A stretch of DNA of 64,000 bases from Ewingella allii (GTDB lineage: Bacteria; Pseudomonadota; Gammaproteobacteria; Enterobacterales; Enterobacteriaceae). Of the stretch, positions 7,550 through 16,839 are shown piece by piece. The stretch covers positions 1 to 64,000 of the forward strand of contig NZ_JAWUDN010000003.1 in NCBI RefSeq assembly GCF_044430645.1. Reading direction: 5' to 3'. Made by a program: the position numbers and the translations under genes. Every line of letters starts with the position of its first letter. Within the stretch, counting starts at the first letter, position 1. The notes beneath the pieces are model-generated. The model made no database searches, was not told where the DNA came from, and worked only from the letters and a program-made list of their open reading frames with translations.

Positions 7550-10500
7550 GTGACAAATCAAGTTGAGGCACTACGCAACCAGTTAGCGCAGCGCATTATG
7601 GTATTGGACGGCGGCATGGGGACGATGATCCAAAGTTATCGTCTGGAAGAAGCGGATTATCGCGGCGAGCGTTTTGCCAATTGGGAAAGCGATCTCAAAG
7701 GGAATAACGATCTTCTGGTGCTGACCAAACCAGAGGTGATCACCGCTATTCATTATGCCTATCTTGAGGCTGGCGCTGACATTCTCGAAACCAACACCTT
7801 CAACTCAACCACCATCGCCATGGCTGACTACCATATGGAGTCACTTTCAGCCGAAATTAACTACGAGGCCGCCCGCCTGGCGAGGATTTGTGCCGATGAA
7901 TGGACGGCGCGCACTCCTGAAAAGCCGCGTTACGTCGCGGGCGTGCTTGGCCCGACTAACCGCACTGCGTCAATTTCACCTGATGTTAACGATCCGGCAT
8001 TCCGTAATGTCACCTTTGATCAGCTGGTAGCGGCTTACCGAGAGTCGACTCGCGCCCTGATCGAAGGCGGTGCGGATCTGATCATGATTGAAACCGTGTT
8101 CGATACCTTGAATGCCAAAGCCGCTACCTTCGCCGTGGAAACGGAGTTCGAAGCGATGGGCGTCATTCTTCCCGTTATGATCTCAGGCACCATCACCGAT
8201 GCCTCGGGGCGCACGCTCTCCGGGCAAACCACCGAAGCTTTCTATAACTCCCTGCGCCACGTTAAACCGCTAACCTTTGGCCTGAACTGCGCCCTTGGCC
8301 CTGACGAGTTGCGCCAATACGTGGCCGAGCTGTCCCGAATTTCAGAATGTTATGTCACAGCTCACCCCAACGCCGGTTTGCCGAATGCTTTTGGTGAATA
8401 CGATCTTGGCGCAAAAGAGATGGCGGAGCATATCGGCGAATGGGCGCGCTCTGGCTTCTTGAATATCGTCGGCGGTTGCTGTGGCACCACCCCTGAGCAC
8501 ATTGCGGCGATAGCTAAAGTGGTTGAGGGCGTGCCGCCACGCCAACTGCCGGAGATCCCGGTGGCTTGCCGTCTGGCTGGGCTGGAGCCGTTAACCATTG
8601 ATGCTCAAACCCTGTTTGTGAACGTCGGGGAGAGGACTAACGTTACCGGCTCGGCGCGTTTTAAACGTCTTATTAAAGAAGAAAAATATAATGAAGCCCT
8701 GGAAGTGGCTCTCCAGCAGGTGGAAAGCGGCGCGCAGATCATTGATATCAATATGGACGAAGGCATGTTGGATGCCGAAGCCGCTATGGTGCGTTTTCTG
8801 AATCTGATTGCCGGTGAGCCTGACATTGCCCGCGTGCCTATCATGATTGACTCATCCAAGTGGGACGTCATCGAAAAGGGGCTGAAGTGTATTCAGGGCA
8901 AAGGCATCGTGAACTCCATTTCGATGAAAGAGGGCGAAGAAGCCTTCCTGAATCATGCGCGTAAAGTGCGCCGCTATGGTGCCGCGATGGTGGTGATGGC
9001 ATTTGACGAAGTGGGGCAGGCTGATACTCGCGCGCGCAAAATCGAGATCTGTCGCCGCGCCTATAAACTGTTGACCGAAGAGGTGGGTTTCCCACCGGAA
9101 GACATTATTTTCGACCCGAATATCTTCGCTGTGGCGACGGGTATTGAAGAGCATAACAACTACGCCGTGGACTTCATTGAGGCCTGCGCGGACATCAAAG
9201 AACAGCTGCCTCACGCGATGATCTCCGGCGGCGTGTCTAACGTCTCCTTCTCATTTCGTGGCAATGAGCCTGTGCGTGAAGCGATCCACGCCGTATTCCT
9301 ATATCACGCCATCCGCAACGGCATGGACATGGGGATCGTCAACGCCGGCCAGCTGGCGATCTACGATGATCTCTCCACCGAATTACGCGATGCCGTTGAA
9401 GATGTGATCCTTAACCGTCGTGATGACGGCACTGAACGCTTGTTGGATCTGGCGGAAAAATATCGCGGCAATAAAGACGATGGCGAAGCCAATAAACAAC
9501 AGGCTGAGTGGCGCAGTTGGGAAGTGCGTAAACGTCTGGAATATTCGCTGGTTAAAGGCATTACGGAGTTTATCGAAGTCGATACCGAAGAGGCGCGACA
9601 GCTGTCGGCTCGCCCAATAGAGGTGATTGAAGGGCCGCTGATGGACGGCATGAACGTGGTCGGGGACTTGTTTGGCGAAGGCAAAATGTTCCTGCCACAA
9701 GTGGTGAAATCGGCCCGCGTCATGAAACAGGCGGTGGCCTACCTCGAGCCTTATATTGAGGCCAGCAAAGAGAAGGGCCAGACCAACGGAAAAATCCTGC
9801 TGGCGACGGTGAAGGGCGATGTCCATGACATTGGTAAAAATATCGTCGGCGTGGTTTTACAGTGTAATAACTATGAAATCATAGACTTGGGTGTGATGGT
9901 GCCGACTGATAAAATCCTCAAAACGGCGATTGAAGAGAATGTCGATATCATCGGGCTGTCAGGGCTAATCACCCCATCGCTGGATGAAATGGTTAACGTT
10001 GCCAAAGAGATGGAGCGCCGTGGCTTCACCATTCCTCTGCTGATTGGCGGTGCAACGACCTCGAAAGCCCATACCGCCGTGAAAATTGAGCAGAACTACA
10101 GCGGCCCGACGACTTATGTACAGAATGCCTCGCGCTCGGTGGGGGTAGTCTCAGCGCTGCTTTCAAGCACCCAGCGCGATGATTTTGTTGCCCGTACTCG
10201 TAAAGAATACGAAACCGTGCGTATTCAGCACGGCCGCAAAAAGCCGCGTACGCCGCCAGTCAGTCTTGAAACCGCGCGCGACAACGCCACGGTGATCGAT
10301 TGGGAAAGTTATACCCCACCGGTGGCCCATCGCCTTGGCGTGCAGAAGGTGGAAGCTAGCATAGAGACATTGAGAAACTACATCGACTGGACGCCTTTCT
10401 TTATGACCTGGGCGCTGGCGGGTAAATATCCGCGCATTCTGGAAGATGAAGTGGTGGGCGAAGAAGCCAAACGCTTATTCAAAGATGCCAATGACCTGCT

Positions 10501-11233
10501 CGATAAGCTCTCGAACGAGAAGTTACTGAATCCGCGTGGCGTGGTGGGGCTGTTCCCGGCTAACCGCGTAGGCGATGATATTGAAATTTATAGCGATGAG
10601 CGTCGCCAAGAGGTGCTGGTGGTCAGCCACCATCTGCGTCAGCAAACGGAGAAAACCGATTTCGCCAACTACTGCTTGGCCGACTTTGTGGCACCGAAAT
10701 CCAGTGGCAAAAAAGACTATATGGGCGCCTTTGCGGTGACCGGCGGGCTGGAAGAAGATGCCTTGGCCGAGGCCTATGACAACCAGCACGACGACTACAA
10801 CAAAATTATGGTCAAAGCTCTGGCAGACCGTCTGGCGGAGGCCTTTGCCGAATATCTGCATGAGCGCGTTCGTAAAGTCTATTGGGGGTTCGCGCCGAGC
10901 GAGAGCCTGAGCAACGAAGAGCTGATCCGTGAAAACTACCAAGGTATTCGCCCTGCGCCGGGCTATCCGGCTTGCCCTGAGCACACCGAGAAAGGTGAGA
11001 TCTGGAAACTGCTGGATGTGGAAACTAACACCGGCATGCGGCTGACAGAATCCTTCGCCATGTGGCCTGGAGCGGCGGTATCAGGCTGGTACTTCAGCCA
11101 CCCTGAAAGTAAGTATTTCGCCGTGGCCCAGATACAGCGCGATCAGGTGGAAGATTACGCGGCACGCAAAAATATGCCGATTGCCGAAGTCGAGCGTTGG
11201 CTGGCACCAAACCTTGGCTACGACGCCGACTAG
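7550..11233 (+). CDS. metH: cobalamin-dependent methionine synthase
   Basis: MetH methylates homocysteine using methyltetrahydrofolate through methylcobalamin. The start chosen is GTG 7550, with GAGG (7541-7544) five bases before it; this gives 1227 residues, equal to E. coli, which also begins with GTG. GTG 7544 and the ATG at 7463 are alternatives. Domains are in order: homocysteine domain with zinc cysteines in GLNCALGP and GGCCGTTPEH; pterin domain (FVNVGERTNVTGSARFKRL); cap and cobalamin domains with the cobalt-ligand motif DVHDIGKNIVG; reactivation domain with RPAPGYPACPEH for AdoMet. It is divergent from iclR with about 260 bp between. I did not find a clear MetR site. Confidence 0.96.
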   Translation: MTNQVEALRNQLAQRIMVLDGGMGTMIQSYRLEEADYRGERFANWESDLKGNNDLLVLTKPEVITAIHYAYLEAGADILETNTFNSTTIAMADYHMESLSAEINYEAARLARICADEWTARTPEKPRYVAGVLGPTNRTASISPDVNDPAFRNVTFDQLVAAYRESTRALIEGGADLIMIETVFDTLNAKAATFAVETEFEAMGVILPVMISGTITDASGRTLSGQTTEAFYNSLRHVKPLTFGLNCALGPDELRQYVAELSRISECYVTAHPNAGLPNAFGEYDLGAKEMAEHIGEWARSGFLNIVGGCCGTTPEHIAAIAKVVEGVPPRQLPEIPVACRLAGLEPLTIDAQTLFVNVGERTNVTGSARFKRLIKEEKYNEALEVALQQVESGAQIIDINMDEGMLDAEAAMVRFLNLIAGEPDIARVPIMIDSSKWDVIEKGLKCIQGKGIVNSISMKEGEEAFLNHARKVRRYGAAMVVMAFDEVGQADTRARKIEICRRAYKLLTEEVGFPPEDIIFDPNIFAVATGIEEHNNYAVDFIEACADIKEQLPHAMISGGVSNVSFSFRGNEPVREAIHAVFLYHAIRNGMDMGIVNAGQLAIYDDLSTELRDAVEDVILNRRDDGTERLLDLAEKYRGNKDDGEANKQQAEWRSWEVRKRLEYSLVKGITEFIEVDTEEARQLSARPIEVIEGPLMDGMNVVGDLFGEGKMFLPQVVKSARVMKQAVAYLEPYIEASKEKGQTNGKILLATVKGDVHDIGKNIVGVVLQCNNYEIIDLGVMVPTDKILKTAIEENVDIIGLSGLITPSLDEMVNVAKEMERRGFTIPLLIGGATTSKAHTAVKIEQNYSGPTTYVQNASRSVGVVSALLSSTQRDDFVARTRKEYETVRIQHGRKKPRTPPVSLETARDNATVIDWESYTPPVAHRLGVQKVEASIETLRNYIDWTPFFMTWALAGKYPRILEDEVVGEEAKRLFKDANDLLDKLSNEKLLNPRGVVGLFPANRVGDDIEIYSDERRQEVLVVSHHLRQQTEKTDFANYCLADFVAPKSSGKKDYMGAFAVTGGLEEDALAEAYDNQHDDYNKIMVKALADRLAEAFAEYLHERVRKVYWGFAPSESLSNEELIRENYQGIRPAPGYPACPEHTEKGEIWKLLDVETNTGMRLTESFAMWPGAAVSGWYFSHPESKYFAVAQIQRDQVEDYAARKNMPIAEVERWLAPNLGYDAD

Positions 11234-11278
11234 TTAACCTTTACCCGTTATCCTTCGAACTGACTCTGCGTTAGCTGC

Positions 11279-11328
11279 CGAAATCCGTCCTGGTCACTTA
11301 CTGGTGTAAGCCACTGGGGCGGATTTCG
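11279..11328. terminator. long bidirectional hairpin between metH and the phnR-like gene
   Basis: CGAAATCCG (11279-11287) pairs with CGGATTTCG (11320-11328), and the interior contains a second stem, CTTAC with GTAAG. It lies between two convergent genes and probably serves both as a transcript end. There is no long T-tract on either side. Confidence 0.6.
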
Positions 11329-11336
11329 TTGCCGTA

Positions 11337-12047
11337 TCAATTCACTTCCACATCAATATGTAATGCGTCATACCGCCAATACTCCAAGTCACAGTCAATC
11401 ACCCGGTCGTGCTGATCGCGGTTGGTTCGGGTGATAAACAGCGCTGGGCTGCCGGGGGCGACTTTTAAGGCCGAAGAAGCATCTTCTGGCAGCCGAGTGG
11501 GGAGCATATCGAAACGCACTCGCCCATAGCTCATCCCATACTTTGATGCATAAAGGTCAGTCAGCGACTGGGTTAAGTCGACATTTAAAATCTGCGGGAA
11601 ATACTTAGGATTGAGGTAGTGCTCGACATACAGCACCGGGCGGCCATCAATGTAGCGCAGGCGACGAATGCAATATACCGCGCTTTTCGCCGGTAACGAC
11701 AGCTTTGAACATACCGCGTCACTGGCAATTAACTCTTTAGCATCAATCACTTCTGTTTTTGCACTGCGCCCTTGTTCTCTTGCCATGGCGTGGAAGTGGC
11801 TGCGCTGTAGCGGGTTATAAACAATCCGCGGCGGAGAAACAAACCAACCCCGCCGTACCTGACGGTAGATCAAACCCTGACCTTCAAGCTGGCTCAATGC
11901 TTCACGCAGGGTGATGCGGGTCGTTGCAAATTGTTCACTAAGCTGGCGTTCCGAAGGCAGGCGCCCCTCCGCCGCAAATAGGCCAGATGCGATGTTTTCA
12001 CTCAGTCTCAGACAGATCGCAGCCACGGTGGTAAGCGATTCACTCAT
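11337..12047 (-). CDS. GntR-family regulator with UTRA domain, PhnR-like
   Basis: The protein has an N-terminal GntR winged helix (RLPSERQLSEQFATTRITLR followed by EALSQLEGQGLIYR) and a C-terminal UTRA ligand domain. It strongly resembles Salmonella PhnR, the regulator beside the 2-aminoethylphosphonate genes phnSTUV, including RRGWFV and a C-terminus with LEYWRYDALHIDVE. The start at 12047 is preferred over 12062 because GAGG is nine bases before it, giving 236 residues. It is transcribed away from the ABC cluster, with a dyad operator candidate in the shared spacer. It probably represses the cluster and is released by a phosphorus-containing ligand; that role is inferred from homology and position. 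Confidence 0.85.
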   Translation of the reverse strand: MSESLTTVAAICLRLSENIASGLFAAEGRLPSERQLSEQFATTRITLREALSQLEGQGLIYRQVRRGWFVSPPRIVYNPLQRSHFHAMAREQGRSAKTEVIDAKELIASDAVCSKLSLPAKSAVYCIRRLRYIDGRPVLYVEHYLNPKYFPQILNVDLTQSLTDLYASKYGMSYGRVRFDMLPTRLPEDASSALKVAPGSPALFITRTNRDQHDRVIDCDLEYWRYDALHIDVEVN

Positions 12048-12199
12048 TGCAACAGGCCTCATTTAAGTGCGTTTTTGCACCAGCACGGCGAATTCGTGCT
12101 GAATTAATGTGCGCTCGATAACAGCCTGCGCCCTAAAAATGCTGGTTTTTCGCACTGTAATATAATTATCACAATTGATCGTTAGATTGGCTTGGTTCT

Positions 12200-12217
12200 T
12201 GCTGGACTAGACCAGCA
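12200..12217. promoter_or_regulatory. probable operator of the PhnR-like regulator
   Basis: TGCTGG (12200-12205) and CCAGCA (12212-12217) flank a central ACTAGA. The TGG-n-CTAGACCA pattern resembles sites reported for UTRA-type GntR repressors such as PhnF. It lies 30 bases before the binding-protein gene and downstream of a TATAAT at 12161-12166 that could be the -10 box, so binding would block transcription just after initiation. It is a sequence-pattern call. Confidence 0.6.
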
Positions 12218-12246
12218 CTCACACACTACCATCCGGAGCATCCGTT

Positions 12247-13305
12247 ATGAAACAGTTGTTCGCTTCAGTGTTAACCAGCGCCTTGGTTCTTTCCACTTCA
12301 TCGGCCTTTGCCGCTGAGCCTCCAGCAGAACTGCTTAAAGCCGCGCAGGCCGAAGGGACTGTCAACAGCGTCGGGATGCCTGACTCTTGGGCAAACTGGA
12401 AAGACACGTGGGCCGCGTTGAGCAGCCAATATGGGTTGAAGCATAGCGATACCGATATGAGCTCGGCACAAGAAATCGCGAAATTCGCTGCTGAAAAAGA
12501 TAACGCCAGCGCGGACATCGGCGACGTGGGTGCCGCATTCGGCCCGATTGCAGTGCAAAAGGGCGTGACTCAGCCATACAAACCGACAACCTGGAATGAT
12601 GTTCCGGCGTGGGCGAAAGACAAAGATGGTATGTGGGCACTCGCTTACACTGGCACCATCGCTTTTATTATCGATAAGTCGCAGGTGAAAGATGAGCCGC
12701 ACAGCTGGGCTGACCTGCTGAAAGGCAACTACAAAGTGACTATCGGTGACGTCGGTACCGCCGCTCAGGCAGCCAACGGCGTGCTGGCAGCGACTTACGC
12801 CATGGGCGGCAACGAGAAAAACCTCAAACCGGGTCTGGAATTCTTCGGCAAATTGGCCAAAGCGGGCCGTCTGGGCCTGAGCGACCCGAGCATCGCGTCA
12901 TTGGAAAAAGGCGAAGTGCAGGTTGGCATTGTGTGGGACTTCAACGGCCTGAACTACCGCGACCAGATCGACAAAACGCGCTTCGACGTGCTGATCCCCT
13001 CTGACGGCACCATCACTTCCGGCTACACCACCATCATCAACAAATTCGCTAAACACCCGAACGCCGCAAAATTGGCGCGCGAATACATCTTCTCTGATGC
13101 TGGCCAAATCAACCTGGCTCGCGGTTATGCGCGTCCAATCCGTGCTGACAAAATCACTTTGCCAGACGACGTGAAGGCCAAACTGTTACCTGCCAGCGAA
13201 TACAAAAATGCTCACCCAATTGCTGATCCAGAAGCTTGGGATAAGAGCGCGAAAACTCTGCCGCGCCTGTGGCAAGAGAACGTGATGATCAACATGCAGC
13301 AATAA
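12247..13305 (+). CDS. ABC transporter periplasmic binding protein, putative organophosphorus substrate
   Basis: This 352-residue protein starts with a clear signal peptide (positive MK, hydrophobic core, cleavage after SSAFAA at about residue 23). The rest is a type 2 periplasmic binding protein of the iron/thiamine/phosphonate group (SBP family 1), with segments typical of that fold such as WADLLKGNYKVTIGD and YTTIINKFAKHPNAAKLAREY. It is the first gene of a cluster with two permeases and an ATPase, so it is the capture subunit. The ligand is unknown. The PhnR-like regulator and two phosphatase-like enzymes in the cluster suggest a phosphonate or phosphate ester. GGAG precedes the ATG. Confidence 0.85.
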   Translation: MKQLFASVLTSALVLSTSSAFAAEPPAELLKAAQAEGTVNSVGMPDSWANWKDTWAALSSQYGLKHSDTDMSSAQEIAKFAAEKDNASADIGDVGAAFGPIAVQKGVTQPYKPTTWNDVPAWAKDKDGMWALAYTGTIAFIIDKSQVKDEPHSWADLLKGNYKVTIGDVGTAAQAANGVLAATYAMGGNEKNLKPGLEFFGKLAKAGRLGLSDPSIASLEKGEVQVGIVWDFNGLNYRDQIDKTRFDVLIPSDGTITSGYTTIINKFAKHPNAAKLAREYIFSDAGQINLARGYARPIRADKITLPDDVKAKLLPASEYKNAHPIADPEAWDKSAKTLPRLWQENVMINMQQ

Positions 13306-13366
13306 TAAAAACTCATCACTTCAAACGGTTAACTTTTTAAAACATCAGCAACAAGGCAACGATTCA

Positions 13367-14164
13367 ATGAAAAGCATTCTGGTGGTACTTGACGGTCTGA
13401 ATTATCAGGTCGCTCGTGATGCAATGGGATATTTACAGGCACAGTGCGCTGCTGGACGCGGCCGCTTGTATCAACTGGAATGCGAATTGCCTTCATTGTC
13501 ACGGCCTTTGTACGAGTGCATTCTCACCGGCGTGACGCCGGTTGAGAGCGGCATCGTGCACAACCATGTTGATAGACTTTCGACACAGCGCAGTATTTTC
13601 CATTATGCCCGTGACGCCGGTTTAACCACCGCGGCGGCGGCCTACCACTGGGTGAGCGAGCTGTATAACCAGACGCCGTTTGACCCACCGCGTGACCGCC
13701 ATACTAGCGACGAAAAACTGACTATCCAGCACGGGCATTTTTATTACGACGATGCTTACCCAGACTCCCATCTTTTCGACGACGCAGAAAGCCTGCGCCG
13801 CCGCTATGATCCTGATTTCCTGCTGATTCATCCGATGAATATCGACGATGCGGGGCACAAATTTGGCCTCTCCACGCCGCAATATCGCAACAAGGCGCGC
13901 AACGCTGACGGCATTCTCTCCCGCTTCTTGGGTGACTGGCTGGCCGCCGGGTATCAGGTGCTTGTCACCGCCGACCACGGTATGAATGACGACCGCAGCC
14001 ACGGCGGTATCTTGCCGGAAGAGCGTCAGGTGCCGCTGTTTGTCTTCGGCTCAGCCTTTAGCTTGCAGGATGCCGCGCCGCTGCAAACTGAACTCTGTGG
14101 AACGGTGTGCCAGCTATTGAATATTGCCCACGACAAACCGCATTGCGCGGACTTGTTGGCTTAA
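13367..14164 (+). CDS. alkaline phosphatase superfamily hydrolase (phosphodiesterase / nucleotide pyrophosphatase type)
   Basis: This 265-residue protein has no signal peptide, so it should act in the cytoplasm. The metal ligands of the superfamily can be placed: Asp9 in VLDGLN, Asp160 and His164 in IDDAGHKFG, Asp203 and His204 in TADHGMND, and His212 in SHGG. By position relative to the LTG motif, the nucleophile would be Ser45 (in LPSLSRP), where phosphodiesterases of this group usually have Thr. It is much shorter than phosphonoacetate hydrolase PhnA (about 400 residues) and keeps only the core fold. It lies inside the ABC cluster, 61 bases after the binding-protein gene, so it probably cleaves the imported compound. 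The substrate is unknown. Confidence 0.85.
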   Translation: MKSILVVLDGLNYQVARDAMGYLQAQCAAGRGRLYQLECELPSLSRPLYECILTGVTPVESGIVHNHVDRLSTQRSIFHYARDAGLTTAAAAYHWVSELYNQTPFDPPRDRHTSDEKLTIQHGHFYYDDAYPDSHLFDDAESLRRRYDPDFLLIHPMNIDDAGHKFGLSTPQYRNKARNADGILSRFLGDWLAAGYQVLVTADHGMNDDRSHGGILPEERQVPLFVFGSAFSLQDAAPLQTELCGTVCQLLNIAHDKPHCADLLA

Positions 14165-14189
14165 ACCCGTCACTGCTTGAGGAGTGCCG

Positions 14190-15029
14190 ATGAAAGCCAA
14201 GTGGATAGCTGCGTTATTCATGTTGCCGTTTGCCGTGTTTTTTATCGCGTTTCAGCTGGCACCGCTGGTTTGGGTGGCGGTCAGTAGTTTTTACAGCGAC
14301 ACCTACGAGTCGTGGGGGTTTGGCAATTACTCCGATATCCTGACCTCGCCTTTCTACTTGCAGGCCATGCGCTTCTCGCTGGATATCTCAATCTGGTCCA
14401 GCGTGTTCGGTTTGTTGATTGCGTTGGTGAGTAGTTACTCACTTCGCCAGCTAGGCCGCACCAAGCTGCATGACTTTGTCATGTCGTTTACCAATATGAC
14501 CAGCAACTTTGCCGGCGTGCCGCTAGCCTTTGCCTTTGTCATTTTGCTGGGTCTGAACGGCTGCCTGACTTTGCTGCTGAAGAAATACGGTCTGATGGAG
14601 AGCTTCAATCTCTATTCGCGCGACGGCCTGATTGTTCTTTATACCTATTTCCAAATCCCGCTCGGCGTTCTGCTGCTCTATCCGGCCTTTGACGCCCTGC
14701 GCGAAGACTGGCGCGAGTCCGCCGCGCTGCTCGGCGCGGGGCGCTGGCGCTATTGGCGTCATATCGGCTTGCCGGTGATGTTCCCTGCGCTGATGGGCAC
14801 TTTCGTCATTCTGCTGGCCAACGCGCTGGGGGCTTATGCCACGGTCTACGCGCTGACTAACGGCAACTTCAACGTGGTGCCGGTACGCATTGCCGCGCTG
14901 GTGTCAGGTGATATCTCCCTCGACCCGAATATGGGCAGTGCTCTGGCGATGTTGCTGGTGGTGCTGATGGTGTTTATCACCTTGATTCATCAATGGTTAT
15001 TGCGCAGGGGCTATCTGAATGTGCGCTAA
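14190..15029 (+). CDS. ABC transporter permease (first subunit of the organophosphorus importer)
   Basis: This 279-residue membrane protein has about six hydrophobic segments. The EAA-type loop that docks the ATPase is visible in DWRESAALLGAGRWRYWRHI followed by GLPVMFPALMG. It resembles PhnU and other binding-protein-dependent permeases. GAGGAG (14179-14184) is five bases before the ATG at 14190; the GTG at 14184 overlaps the Shine-Dalgarno and is rejected. The gene starts 25 bases after the hydrolase gene, and the second permease follows after 29 bases. It probably forms the membrane channel as a heterodimer with the next product. Confidence 0.88.
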   Translation: MKAKWIAALFMLPFAVFFIAFQLAPLVWVAVSSFYSDTYESWGFGNYSDILTSPFYLQAMRFSLDISIWSSVFGLLIALVSSYSLRQLGRTKLHDFVMSFTNMTSNFAGVPLAFAFVILLGLNGCLTLLLKKYGLMESFNLYSRDGLIVLYTYFQIPLGVLLLYPAFDALREDWRESAALLGAGRWRYWRHIGLPVMFPALMGTFVILLANALGAYATVYALTNGNFNVVPVRIAALVSGDISLDPNMGSALAMLLVVLMVFITLIHQWLLRRGYLNVR

Positions 15030-15058
15030 AAATGGGGTTGATTGCCGGGAGGAATGCC

Positions 15059-15844
15059 ATGTCTCGCATTGAAGGGGCTTACCACCGCCTGATTGTTTGG
15101 ATTTTGATGGTGATCCTGCTGTTGCCGCTGGCCGCGACGCTGATTTATGCCTTAGTCAGCGAGTGGGGCGCGACCATCTTACCGAGCGGTTTCACCTTGA
15201 AATGGATGGTGGCGCTGTGGAGCGATCCGCGTTTCCTGATAGCGCTAGGGCATTCGCTGCTGATCTGTTTTGGCACGCTGCTGCTATCGCTGGTGCTCAT
15301 CTTGCCGCTGATGTTTGTAATTGCTTACTATTTCCCTAAGCTCGACACGCTAATGAACATCTTGATTCTGCTGCCGTTTGCGGTGCCGCCGGTGGTCTCC
15401 TCGGTTGGGCTGATGTCGCTCTACTCGTCTGGGCCTTTTGCCATGACCGGCACGCCGTGGATCCTGATTGGCTGCTACTTCACTATCGCCTTGCCATTTA
15501 TCTATCGGGCGATTTCCAACAACATGCAGGCGATAAACCTGCGTGACCTGATGGACGCCGCGCACCTGCTGGGCGCCAGCACCTGGAAAGCCGCGCTGCT
15601 GGTTATTCTGCCCAACCTGCGCAAAGGCGGCATGATCGCCGTGCTGCTGTCGTTCTCCTTCTTAATCGGCGAGTTCGTCTTCGCCAACCTGTTGGCCGGA
15701 AGCCGCTACGAAACGCTACAGGTTTATTTGTTCAACATGCGCAATGGCAGCGGCCACTTCACCAGCGCATTGGTTATCTCCTATTTCGTGGTAGTCCTGA
15801 TTTTCACCTGGATTGCTAACGTGCTGAACAAGGAAAAGAGCTGA
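15059..15844 (+). CDS. ABC transporter permease (second subunit of the organophosphorus importer)
   Basis: This 261-residue membrane protein has about six hydrophobic segments and an EAA-type loop (MDAAHLLGASTWKAALLVIL). It resembles PhnV-type permeases. The ATG at 15059 has GGGAGGA just upstream; the longer frame from 14993 would overlap the previous gene and is not used. The ATPase gene begins two bases after its stop, which indicates translational coupling. It pairs with the preceding permease to make the import channel. Confidence 0.88.
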   Translation: MSRIEGAYHRLIVWILMVILLLPLAATLIYALVSEWGATILPSGFTLKWMVALWSDPRFLIALGHSLLICFGTLLLSLVLILPLMFVIAYYFPKLDTLMNILILLPFAVPPVVSSVGLMSLYSSGPFAMTGTPWILIGCYFTIALPFIYRAISNNMQAINLRDLMDAAHLLGASTWKAALLVILPNLRKGGMIAVLLSFSFLIGEFVFANLLAGSRYETLQVYLFNMRNGSGHFTSALVISYFVVVLIFTWIANVLNKEKS

Positions 15845-15846
15845 AA

Positions 15847-16839
15847 ATGTCATATTTACAGGTCACTAAACTCAATAAGCATTACGGCCAGACGCAGATT
15901 TTCAACGACATTGATTTCAGTGCGAAAGAGGGCGAATTCGTCACCTTACTGGGGCCGAGCGGCTGCGGGAAATCCACGCTGCTGCGCTGCCTCGCGGGGC
16001 TGACCTCGGTAGACAGCGGGCAGATTATTTTGCAGGGACAGGACATTGTGCCCCTCAGCCCGCAAGAGCGCGGCATCGGCATGGTTTTCCAGAGCTACGC
16101 GCTGTTCCCGAATATGACTGTCGAAGGCAACGTGGCTTTTGGCCTCAAGATGCAGAAATTGTCTGCCAATGAAATTCATCGCCGGGTGGGTGAGGTGCTG
16201 GCACTGGTGGAAATGAACGATTACGCCAAGCGTTACCCGCACCAGCTGTCGGGCGGCCAGTGCCAGCGCGTGGCGTTGGCGCGCTCTTTGGTGACGCAGC
16301 CGCGCCTGCTGCTGCTCGACGAACCTCTCTCCGCGCTGGATGCCCGTATTCGCAAACACCTGCGCGAGCAGATCCGCCGCATTCAGCGCGAATTGAACCT
16401 GACGGCCATTTTCGTCACTCACGATCAGGAAGAAGCCCTGACCATGTCCGACCGAATCGTGCTGATGAACAAAGGTCAGATTGTGCAAAACGCCGATGCT
16501 GAAACCCTATATACCGAGCCGGTGAATGCCTTTGCCGCCGGGTTTATCGGCAGTTATAACTTACTGACTGCGCAACAGGCGCAGGCGCTGACCGGCCAGC
16601 AGTATGGCGGTCAGGTGGCAATTCGCCCTGAATCGATTGTATTATGTGCACCTGAACAGGGCATTTCAGCCCGAATTTTGAATCATAGCCTGTTGGGAAG
16701 CGTGGTGCGTTATCGCGTTTTGGCGAACAATGTCGAGCTTTCCGTGGATGTGTTGAACCGTTCTGTGGCCTCTCTCCTCGCCGATGGCATTGAAATTGGT
16801 CTACAGTTAGATCTTGTTACGTTACGGGAAGTTGCATGA
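15847..16839 (+). CDS. ABC transporter ATP-binding subunit (PhnT-like)
   Basis: This 330-residue ATPase has Walker A GPSGCGKST (about 37-45), the Q-loop in MVFQSYALFPNMTV, the signature LSGGQCQRVALARSL, Walker B LLLLDEPLSALD and the switch His in FVTHDQEEA. A C-terminal domain of about 90 residues is of the TOBE type found in importers of iron, spermidine and phosphonates. It powers the importer formed by the two preceding permeases. Its stop overlaps the start of the HAD gene (ATGA at 16836-16839), so the two are translationally coupled. Confidence 0.92.
   Translation: MSYLQVTKLNKHYGQTQIFNDIDFSAKEGEFVTLLGPSGCGKSTLLRCLAGLTSVDSGQIILQGQDIVPLSPQERGIGMVFQSYALFPNMTVEGNVAFGLKMQKLSANEIHRRVGEVLALVEMNDYAKRYPHQLSGGQCQRVALARSLVTQPRLLLLDEPLSALDARIRKHLREQIRRIQRELNLTAIFVTHDQEEALTMSDRIVLMNKGQIVQNADAETLYTEPVNAFAAGFIGSYNLLTAQQAQALTGQQYGGQVAIRPESIVLCAPEQGISARILNHSLLGSVVRYRVLANNVELSVDVLNRSVASLLADGIEIGLQLDLVTLREVA

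Noticed and set aside
13367..14164. Assignment of this gene as phosphonoacetate hydrolase phnA
   Set aside because: It is far shorter than PhnA and the cluster lacks the phnW and phnY genes that would make phosphonoacetate; only the superfamily can be stated.
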